Shown: positions 1-4,564 of the stretch, one piece after another | Layout of the letters: each line of letters opens with the position of its first letter | Numbering within the stretch: the stretch's first letter is position 1 | Origin: JBDTGE01 sp050742975 | GTDB lineage: Bacteria > Actinomycetota > Actinomycetes > Mycobacteriales > Jatrophihabitantaceae | Length of the DNA stretch: 5,996 nucleotides | Reading direction: 5' to 3' | Assembly (NCBI GenBank): GCA_050742975.1 | Contig: JBOGDQ010000042.1 | Span: forward strand, 1 to 5,996 | Notes under the pieces: model-generated | What the model saw: only the letters and a program-made list of their open reading frames with translations | The model's database searches: none | What the model was told of the DNA's origin: nothing | Program-made: the position numbers and the translations under genes

Positions 1-147
1 GCGCACAATAGTGGGTTCGACTCGGGCGAGTACTTCTCAAGGGCATTCCGACGCGAGTTCGGGCTCAGCCCGCGCGCGTACCGCTCGGCACGAGTCAAGG
101 ATCGTGCCATTCACGCAGTCAAGCGAAGGGCACCTCGAACGGGCTAG
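1..147 (+). CDS. AraC-family transcriptional regulator, C-terminal fragment (5' end outside window)
   Basis: Frame 1 is open from the first base to a TAG at 145-147 and encodes 48 residues. Residues 5-28 (GFDSGEYFSRAFRREFGLSP, then RAYR) match the second helix-turn-helix of the AraC/XylS family, whose hallmark is GF.s.SYFsr.Fkr.fG.sP..yR. A basic tail of about 20 residues follows. In this family the C-terminal domain of about 100 residues carries two HTH units that bind DNA, and the N-terminal part senses a ligand or partner. Only the end of the second unit is visible here, so the effector and targets cannot be inferred. The gene converges on the L,D-transpeptidase gene with 77 nt between the stop codons, so there is no operon link to the rest of the window. 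The family call is secure; the function is not. Confidence 0.86.
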   Translation, partial: AHNSGFDSGEYFSRAFRREFGLSPRAYRSARVKDRAIHAVKRRAPRTG

Positions 148-173
148 CAGGAGAGAACGACGGTCCTCAACGC

Positions 174-194
174 GGGGCCCGCAAGCGGAACCCC
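174..194. terminator. Weak hairpin between convergent genes, possible terminator
   Basis: GGGG at 174-177 can pair with CCCC at 191-194, enclosing a short CCG/CGG stem around 179-188. The hairpin lies in the 77-nt gap between the AraC-type gene and the transpeptidase gene, where a bidirectional terminator would be expected. There is no U-run on either side, and an alternative fold (GCGGG/CCCGC, 172-182) competes with it, so the call rests mainly on position. Confidence 0.2.
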
Positions 195-224
195 ATCCGG
201 AGCAACTGACGGTAGTGCGGCAGG

Positions 225-1013
225 TTAGCTTTCGATCGTCACCACCGTGCTGTCGACCTTCGCCCATCGGTAGAGCCACTGCATGGTCGCCGTCGGCGTG
301 TGCACGCAACCGTGCGAGCCCCCGGTACGCCAGTCCTGCGACCCGAACGGCATTGCCTGCCAGGATGCGTCGTGCAGACCGAAGTCGCCGTCATACGGCA
401 CCCAGTACTGCACGTGATCGTCATAGCCGGGACCGACGAGGTAGCGGTCACGTTGCTTGGCCTGCACACGCCAGGACCCGAGCGGGGTTTGGTCACCGCC
501 TGTCACCGCGCCCGTCGTCACCGGCGTGTCGTTGACCTGTACGGCGCCGTCACAGGCCCACAGGTGTTGCTTGCTGATGCTGACCAGGATCAGCTGCGGG
601 TAGCTGTTGGCGGCGCACGAGGTAGGTGCATCGGAGCCGAGGGTTATCACGACGGGTGCCGGGGTGGACCCGGCTTGGAACATCTGCTCGCCCGCGCTCC
701 GTCCTTCGACGCGCACGCCCGTCGCACGTCCCGAACCGGCCGCCGACGCCGAAGTCGTCGGTGTTGCCGGTGACGGGGTTCGCGCGGCCGCGACGGCGGT
801 GTGCTGGGCGGAACTGTTGTTGTCCAGGGTGAGCGCGACGATGCTGATCACTGTCAGGATCGGCAGCGCGTACGCGCGCCACCCATAGCGGTCGACGAAT
901 CCCGCCCAACCCTTCTGCCGGACCGTGCCGCGCGGATGGCTGGCAGCCGGCCGGTGCACACCCGCACGCTGGCGCGGCGGAACTGTTCTGCTCATCGCAC
1001 CCAAGCCTGACAT
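225..1013 (-). CDS. Membrane-anchored L,D-transpeptidase (YkuD domain)
   Basis: This 262-residue protein is a probable peptidoglycan cross-linking or peptidoglycan-protein-linking enzyme acting outside the membrane. A basic cytoplasmic N-terminus (1-46) is followed by one hydrophobic segment at about 47-63 (AYALPILTVISIVALTL) with no lipobox or obvious cleavage site, then a Ser/Thr/Ala/Pro-rich linker (about 70-120), then the YkuD catalytic domain to the end. The catalytic signature is present: His214 in GLHDASW and SHGC at 233-236 with Cys236 as nucleophile. The residue after SHGCV is His238, where Arg or Asn is usual. Cys133 and Cys154 flank the first strand of the domain and could form a disulfide. 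I chose ATG 1013 because AGGCGG lies 8 nt upstream (1022-1027); ATG 995 is the alternative. Upstream in-frame codons to 1226 overlap zur and look non-coding. The gene is downstream of zur on the same strand, so read-through from zur is possible. It could act as a transpeptidase or a carboxypeptidase. Confidence 0.9.
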   Translation of the reverse strand: MSGLGAMSRTVPPRQRAGVHRPAASHPRGTVRQKGWAGFVDRYGWRAYALPILTVISIVALTLDNNSSAQHTAVAAARTPSPATPTTSASAAGSGRATGVRVEGRSAGEQMFQAGSTPAPVVITLGSDAPTSCAANSYPQLILVSISKQHLWACDGAVQVNDTPVTTGAVTGGDQTPLGSWRVQAKQRDRYLVGPGYDDHVQYWVPYDGDFGLHDASWQAMPFGSQDWRTGGSHGCVHTPTATMQWLYRWAKVDSTVVTIES

Positions 1014-1188
1014 AACCCGCGCCGCCTGCAAGGTCCTGCGCACCGGCGCGGCGAGTTCGGCCTGTTCAACGTCACCGGCACCCGACTCGCGGTGATCGCC
1101 GTGTCGGGACGCGGGTCGTGGCTGGTCACGTTCGGCTTGCGGACGCCGTGCCAATGTCCGGGCGTGCAGCGGACGGGCACCGGCAACA
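1014..1188. other. Gap between zur and the transpeptidase gene
   Basis: This stretch of 175 nt contains a Shine-Dalgarno-like AGGCGG (minus strand, 1022-1027) for the transpeptidase. I see no convincing -35/-10 pair or strong hairpin. The plus strand has a frame with high G/C at third positions running from about 1053 to a TAA at 1221-1223. It lacks a conventional start near its beginning and runs into the 3' end of zur, so I do not call it a gene. Confidence 0.4.
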
Positions 1189-1635
1189 TCACTGGCGCAG
1201 GTCGCCGCGCGCGGGTGTCTTAACATCCGCTGGCGCGGGTGTGCAGGTCGAGCAGATGCCGAATACCTCGACGGTGTGGTCGACGTCGGTGTAGCCGTAC
1301 TTTTCGGCGATCGCGCTGGCCCAGCGTTCGACCGCGCGGCCGGCGACCTCTTCGGCCCGTCCGCAGCGTCGGCACACGACGTGGTGGTGATGGGTGCCCT
1401 GTGCCTGGCAGTACCGGTAGGTCATCTCCCCGCCCGGGGTGGCGATCATGTCGGCGGCACCCTGCTGGGCGAGTGCTTGCAGGTGCCGATACACGGTGGA
1501 CAACCCGATCGACCGTCCATCGGCGCGCAGCCGCGCATAGATGTCCTGCGCGCTGGCAAAGCCCGTGGCCTCGCGCAGGACGTTCTGTACCAGGTCGGCT
1601 TGGGTGGTGTGCCGCGTCCTGATCGAGCTTCCCAT
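1189..1635 (-). CDS. zur: Zinc uptake regulator Zur (Fur family repressor)
   Basis: This is a 148-residue cytoplasmic Fur-family repressor, a normal length for Zur. The winged helix comes first (about 10-75), with the DNA-contact signature IGLSTVYRHLQAL at 43-55. The dimerisation/metal domain follows: a HHHH cluster at 82-85, CRRC at 88-91, HTVEVFGIC at 120-128 and CSTC at 128-131. Compared with the known Mycobacterium tuberculosis Zur ligands, the regulatory site (Asp62, Cys76 and the His82-85 cluster), the structural four-Cys site (88, 91, 128, 131) and the third site (His cluster, Glu103, His120) all have counterparts. This favours Zur over Fur, PerR or Mur. With zinc bound it should repress zinc-uptake genes, here the divergent ABC operon. 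ATG 1635 is chosen because the family N-terminus starts just before the HTH. No usable ribosome binding site precedes it, which suggests a leaderless mRNA. The tail after 131 is short, variable and not diagnostic. Confidence 0.95.
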   Translation of the reverse strand: MGSSIRTRHTTQADLVQNVLREATGFASAQDIYARLRADGRSIGLSTVYRHLQALAQQGAADMIATPGGEMTYRYCQAQGTHHHHVVCRRCGRAEEVAGRAVERWASAIAEKYGYTDVDHTVEVFGICSTCTPAPADVKTPARGDLRQ

Positions 1636-1642
1636 ACCCTTG

Positions 1643-1673
1643 ACGCTACTCGTAATCGTTACCAACTGGCCAA
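1643..1673 (-). promoter_or_regulatory. Probable leaderless zur promoter
   Basis: Read on the minus strand, TAGCGT (1643-1648) fits the actinobacterial TANNNT -10 pattern and ends exactly 7 nt before the zur ATG, the spacing expected when transcription starts at the A of the start codon. A partial -35, TTGGCC (1668-1673), lies 19 nt further upstream, which is longer than ideal. The absence of a correctly spaced Shine-Dalgarno sequence (AAGGG is only 1 nt from the ATG) supports the leaderless reading. The assignment is inferred from pattern and spacing only. Confidence 0.4.
1650..1664. promoter_or_regulatory. Candidate Zur box in the zur promoter
   Basis: The 15-bp site reads TGGTAACGATTACGA on the minus strand. 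It has 7-1-7 dyad symmetry (core GTAA-N3-TTAC on the plus strand) and matches 8 of 12 defined positions of the TGANAATNATTNTCA-type Zur operator known from actinobacteria. It lies between the proposed -35 and -10 of zur, 14 nt from its start codon, an ideal place for autorepression. The match is partial, and the consensus is recalled rather than searched. Confidence 0.5.
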
Positions 1674-1700
1674 CTATCGGCGTCCGGCCGTGAGGCGCTC

Positions 1701-1720
1701 TATCGGTACCGGTATCGATA
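1701..1720. repeat. 20-bp near-perfect palindrome in the divergent promoter region, probable operator
   Basis: TATCGGTACC at 1701-1710 is followed directly by its reverse complement GGTATCGATA at 1711-1720, with 9 of 10 pairs matching (only 1706/1715 differ). It has no central spacer, unlike a 7-1-7 Zur box. It touches the TTGACA -35 of the transporter operon (1721-1726). It also falls within the spacer of a possible second minus-strand promoter (TTGTCA at 1722-1727, GATAGA at about 1699-1704). Its location between divergent genes suggests a dimeric regulator site; which regulator binds is unknown. Confidence 0.5.
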
Positions 1721-1750
1721 TTGACAACCGATCCCATTATTGCTTAGGTT
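1721..1750 (+). promoter_or_regulatory. Promoter of the metal-uptake operon
   Basis: A perfect TTGACA -35 (1721-1726) is followed after 18 nt by TAGGTT (1745-1750), which fits the TANNNT actinobacterial -10. Transcription would start near 1757, giving a leader of about 50 nt before the GTG at 1807. A degenerate Zur-like site (1722-1736, TGACAACCGATCCCA, 8 of 12 positions) overlaps the -35. Its left half is good and its right half is poor. Confidence 0.5.
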
Positions 1751-1757
1751 CGGGAGG

Positions 1758-1777
1758 TCGCGGGCGTCTGCCCGTGA
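1758..1777 (+). promoter_or_regulatory. Leader hairpin at the 5' end of the operon transcript
   Basis: Bases 1758-1765 pair with 1770-1777 in an 8-bp stem (one G·U at 1760/1775) closed by a GUCU tetraloop. If the promoter call is right, this stem starts within a few nucleotides of the 5' end of the mRNA. It ends 18 nt before the AGGAG ribosome binding site, which stays unpaired. It has no U-run, so it is not a standard terminator; a 5' stabilising stem is the simplest reading. Confidence 0.4.
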
Positions 1778-1795
1778 GTTCGATCGGTGTTGCCT

Positions 1796-1800
1796 AGGAG
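1796..1800 (+). promoter_or_regulatory. Ribosome binding site that fixes the lipoprotein start
   Basis: AGGAG ends 6 nt before GTG 1807, a good spacing. The in-frame TTG at 1801 directly abuts it and cannot use it, so GTG 1807 is the start. Confidence 0.75.
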
Positions 1801-1806
1801 TTGAAC

Positions 1807-2769
1807 GTGAACCGCCGAATCGCATCTGTCGCAGCCGTCCTGATCGCGACGGGGACGCTGGCGTTGGCCGGGTGTGCCACCTCGGCCGGCGACGGGACCT
1901 CGGGCACCGGCGACGGGACTTCGGGCACCGGGACCGGCGGGGTGTCGGGGCGGGTGATCCAGGTGGCGGCCAGTATCAACGCGTGGGGCAGCATCCTGGC
2001 CCAGCTCGGCGGCACGCACGTGCAGGCGACCTCGATCATCACGAACCCGGATACCGATCCACACGCGTACGAGCCGACCCCAAAGGACGGAACGGTGATC
2101 GCGCGGTCGCAGCTGTTCGTGCAGAACGGCATCGGCTACGACTCGTGGGCAGCCAAGTCGCTGGCGGCGAGCCCCAGCCCTGGCCGGCTGGTCATCGATG
2201 TCGGGGATCTGGTGCACGTCTGGAACGGCGGCAACCCGCACCGCTGGTACTCACCGACCGATGTGAGCGCGGTGGCCGACGCGATCACCGCTGACCTGAA
2301 GAAGCTGGATCCGGCCGACGCAGCCTACTTCGACGCGCAGCGCCAGCGGTTCCAGAGCGTCGGGCTGGCCGACTACCACCGGCTGATCGCCGAGATCCGG
2401 GCCACGTACGCCGGCACGCCGGTGGGGGCCAGCGAGTCGATCGTCGCCCCGCTCGCGCAGGCGCTCGGTCTGGACCTGATCACCCCGCCGTCGTTCCTGA
2501 AGGACATCAGCGAGGGCACTGATCCGTCGGCGGCCGATCTCGCGAGGATCAATGCGCAGATCAGCGGCGAGCAGATCAAGGTGTACGTGTTCAACAGCCA
2601 GAACTCGACCCCGGACGTCGCGGCCCAGGTAAGCGCCGCCAAGGTGGCGGGCATTCCCGTGTCGACGGTGACCGAGACCCTCGCCCCGGCCGGCGATACG
2701 TTCCAGCAGTGGCAGAGCCGACAGCTGAGCGCGCTGCTCGCGGCGCTGCACCAGGCGACGGGCAAATGA
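1807..2769 (+). CDS. Zinc/manganese ABC transporter substrate-binding lipoprotein (ZnuA/TroA-like, cluster A-I)
   Basis: This 320-residue protein binds a divalent metal at the outer face of the membrane and delivers it to the permeases encoded downstream. The signal peptide ends in the lipobox LAGC, with Cys23 as the lipidated residue. A Gly/Thr/Ser linker made by a small duplication (about 28-47) precedes the binding fold. Metal ligands inferred from family position are His86 in DPHAYEP, His145 in NPHRWYS, Glu210 in GASESIV and Glu290 in TVTETL (Asp297 is an alternative fourth). DISEGTDPS (233-241) is a further family signature. The loop between the first two ligands is not His-rich, unlike many zinc-specific ZnuA proteins. 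Glu rather than His as third ligand resembles PsaA/TroA-type Mn/Zn proteins. It is the first gene of the operon, and its stop overlaps the ATPase start by 4 nt. The divergent zur favours zinc. The family is certain; the metal is not. Confidence 0.94.
   Translation: MNRRIASVAAVLIATGTLALAGCATSAGDGTSGTGDGTSGTGTGGVSGRVIQVAASINAWGSILAQLGGTHVQATSIITNPDTDPHAYEPTPKDGTVIARSQLFVQNGIGYDSWAAKSLAASPSPGRLVIDVGDLVHVWNGGNPHRWYSPTDVSAVADAITADLKKLDPADAAYFDAQRQRFQSVGLADYHRLIAEIRATYAGTPVGASESIVAPLAQALGLDLITPPSFLKDISEGTDPSAADLARINAQISGEQIKVYVFNSQNSTPDVAAQVSAAKVAGIPVSTVTETLAPAGDTFQQWQSRQLSALLAALHQATGK
1888..1929 (+). repeat. Two tandem 21-nt units in the lipoprotein linker
   Basis: Bases 1888-1908 are repeated at 1909-1929 with one silent C-to-T difference (1899 versus 1920). 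Each unit encodes the seven residues GDGTSGT, read in frame with a shifted boundary, and a partial third copy (GTGG) follows. The repeat lengthens the flexible tether between the lipidated cysteine and the binding domain and does not disturb the frame. Confidence 0.9.
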
Positions 2770-3653
2770 GCCGCCCGGGTCCGGTATCCGGCGCGGGCAC
2801 CACGGGCCTGCGCGCCGGTGACGGCGGCGACAGGGTCGTGGTCGAGCTGGCAGACGCGGCCGCGGTCGTCGGTGGGCGCCGGGTCTGGTCCGGGGTCGAG
2901 CTGAGCATCCGGGCCGGGGAATTCGTTGCCGTCCTGGGCCCGAACGGTGCCGGGAAGTCGACACTGCTGAAGGTGATACTCGGGCTGGCGCCGCCCGCGG
3001 CCGGCCGGGTAACGGTGCTCGGTGGGCGCCCCGGCGAGCAGAACAAGCGGATCGGGTACCTGCCGCAGCGGCGGGCTTTCGACCCGTCCACCCGCATCCG
3101 CGGGGTGGACATCGTCCGGCTCGGGTGGGACGGGGACCGGTGGGGGCTGCCGCTGCCGGGCTGGCTGCCCGGCTCGCCCGGGCGGGCCACGCGGCGGCGG
3201 GTCGAGCAGGTCATCGAGCAGGTCGGGGCCAGCGGCTACGCCCGCCGCCCGATCGGGCAGTGCTCCGGCGGTGAGCAGCAGCGGCTGCTGATCGCGCAGG
3301 CGCTCATCCGCCAGCCGCAGCTGCTGATCCTGGACGAGCCGCTGGACAGTCTCGATGTCACCAACCAGGCCTCGATCAGTGCGCTGATCCGCGAGATCAG
3401 CGACCGTGAGCAGGTCGCGGTGCTGCTCGTGGCGCACGACGTGAACCCGCTGATGGCCTACCTGGATCAGGTGATCTACCTCGCCGACGCCCGGGCGGTG
3501 ATGGGGCGCCCGTCCGAGGTCATCACGTCCGAGACCCTGACCCGCCTGTACCGGACACCCATTGACGTGCTCACCGACCGGGCGGGCCGCCTGGTCGTCG
3601 TCGGCCAGCCCGACGCTCCGGCCGAGCACCGCCTGTCAGGCCCGGGCCGGTGA
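2766..3653 (+). CDS. Metal ABC transporter ATP-binding protein (ZnuC/TroB-like)
   Basis: This 295-residue cytoplasmic ATPase powers the importer. Motifs in order: Walker A GPNGAGKST (58-66), Q-loop Gln101 in YLPQRRAFD, ABC signature CSGGEQQR (166-173), Walker B LLILDEP (186-192), D-loop SLD (195-197) and switch His224 in VAHDV. All catalytic residues are intact. The signature reads CSGGE rather than the textbook LSGGQ; Glu in place of Gln is common, Cys in place of Leu is less so. There is an N-terminal extension of about 25 residues before the fold, a Pro/Gly/Trp-rich insertion at about 121-140 before the signature helix, and a tail after about 270. ATG 2766 is chosen because it overlaps the lipoprotein stop as ATGA; the longer frame back to 2709 lies wholly inside the upstream gene. 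The next gene starts at GTG 3650 within this stop. The specificity subfamily comes from context with ABC-3 permeases. Confidence 0.95.
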   Translation: MSRPGPVSGAGTTGLRAGDGGDRVVVELADAAAVVGGRRVWSGVELSIRAGEFVAVLGPNGAGKSTLLKVILGLAPPAAGRVTVLGGRPGEQNKRIGYLPQRRAFDPSTRIRGVDIVRLGWDGDRWGLPLPGWLPGSPGRATRRRVEQVIEQVGASGYARRPIGQCSGGEQQRLLIAQALIRQPQLLILDEPLDSLDVTNQASISALIREISDREQVAVLLVAHDVNPLMAYLDQVIYLADARAVMGRPSEVITSETLTRLYRTPIDVLTDRAGRLVVVGQPDAPAEHRLSGPGR

Positions 3654-4564
3654 GCGGTGCCCTGAGCTGGAACGTCATCCAGGACGCGCGGCAACTGCTC
3701 GCGTTCCACTTCATGCTCAACGCGCTGCGGGCGGGCACGATCGTGGCCGTGCTGGCCGGCGCGATCGGGTACTTCATGGTGCTGCGGCGGCAGAGTTTCG
3801 TCGGGCACACGCTGGCCGTCGTCGGTTTCCCCGGAGCGGCCGGCGCCACCTACCTCGGTCTGGCCACGCCGGTGGGCTATTTCGGTTTCTGCCTCGCCGG
3901 GGCGCTGATCATCGCCGCGCTGCCCGGCGCCGGACGAGCCACGAGCGGGGGCGTTGGTGGGTACGGCGCGGAGTCGGCGGTGATCGGTACCGTGCAGGGC
4001 GTCGCGCTGGCCTGCGGCTTCCTGTTCGTCAGCCTCTACCACGGGTTCCTCTCAGGCCTGAACAGCCTGTTGTTCGGCTCGATCATCGGCGTCAGCGACG
4101 AGCAGGTACTGACGCTGCTCGGCGCCGGACTGGCCTGCCTGCTGGTGCTGACGCTGATCGGCCGGCGGCTGCTGTTCGCCAGCGTGGACCCCGATGTCGC
4201 CCAAGCCCGCGGCGTCCGGGTGCGCCTGGCCGGCGCACTGTTCCTGCTCGTGCTCGCCGTCGCCGCCGCCGGCACCAGTCAAGTCACCGGCAGCCTGCTC
4301 GTGTTCGCGCTGCTTGTCGCCCCGGCCGCCACCGCCATCCGACTCACGGCCCGCCCCGCGCTGGGCCTGGCCCTGTCGATCCTCCTCGCCGTGGCCGTGA
4401 CCTGGCTCGGGGAAGGTATCGCGTTCTACTCCCGGTACCCGATCGGGTTCTGGGTGAGCAGCCTCGCCTTCGCTCTGTTCCTGCTCGCCACCGCCTACCG
4501 GGTCCTCGCCGACCGGCGCGACGCCCGCCGGGTCCGCGCCGCCGCGTCCCTGGCCGTGGCATGA
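3650..4564 (+). CDS. Metal ABC transporter permease, ABC-3 family, first subunit
   Basis: This 304-residue integral membrane protein has roughly eight or nine hydrophobic segments between about 20 and 286 and a basic C-terminal tail. Family features are YFMVLRRQSFVG (41-52), the loop with ESAVIGTVQG (108-117), the LLFGSIIGVS segment (140-149) and the coupling region through SLLVFALLVAPAATA (215-229). It should pair with the second permease to form the channel and dock on the ATPase. Where family members usually have an Asp and a His four residues apart (GDALSH), this protein has His53 and Val57 (GHTLAV), so it lacks both of those conserved polar positions. GTG 3650 overlaps the ATPase stop by 4 nt and the gene's own stop overlaps the next ATG, so translation is probably coupled. 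There is no clear Shine-Dalgarno sequence, as expected for coupling. A paralogue of ZnuB/TroC; the substrate is inferred from context. Confidence 0.94.
   Translation: MSGALSWNVIQDARQLLAFHFMLNALRAGTIVAVLAGAIGYFMVLRRQSFVGHTLAVVGFPGAAGATYLGLATPVGYFGFCLAGALIIAALPGAGRATSGGVGGYGAESAVIGTVQGVALACGFLFVSLYHGFLSGLNSLLFGSIIGVSDEQVLTLLGAGLACLLVLTLIGRRLLFASVDPDVAQARGVRVRLAGALFLLVLAVAAAGTSQVTGSLLVFALLVAPAATAIRLTARPALGLALSILLAVAVTWLGEGIAFYSRYPIGFWVSSLAFALFLLATAYRVLADRRDARRVRAAASLAVA

Noticed and set aside
11..535. Plus-strand 174-residue open frame at the left edge
   Set aside because: It overlaps the AraC-type fragment in another frame and the transpeptidase on the other strand, and its translation is low-complexity Arg/Ser/Ala.
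1014..1226. Extending the transpeptidase to an in-frame ATG at 1224-1226
   Set aside because: The extra 71 residues are Arg/Ala/His-rich with no structure, overlap the end of zur, and precede what is already a complete N-terminal basic region plus membrane anchor. ATG 1013 has a Shine-Dalgarno-like AGGCGG at good spacing.
1636..1737. Longer zur from an ATG at 1737
   Set aside because: The 34 added residues would run through the promoter and Zur-like box and have no counterpart in Zur proteins. The family N-terminus begins at ATG 1635.
1801..1806. TTG 1801 as the lipoprotein start
   Set aside because: It directly abuts AGGAG, leaving no spacer; GTG 1807 is 6 nt away.
2373..3629. 418-residue minus-strand open frame opposite the lipoprotein and ATPase
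   Set aside because: It is a shadow of high-GC coding on the plus strand: an Arg/Pro-rich translation with no family features, opposite genes with intact motifs.
3562..4560. Upstream extension of the second permease frame back to 3562
   Set aside because: The extension is an Arg/Pro/Gly-rich out-of-frame reading of the ATPase end and first permease; the real protein starts at ATG 4561 with a 4-nt overlap.
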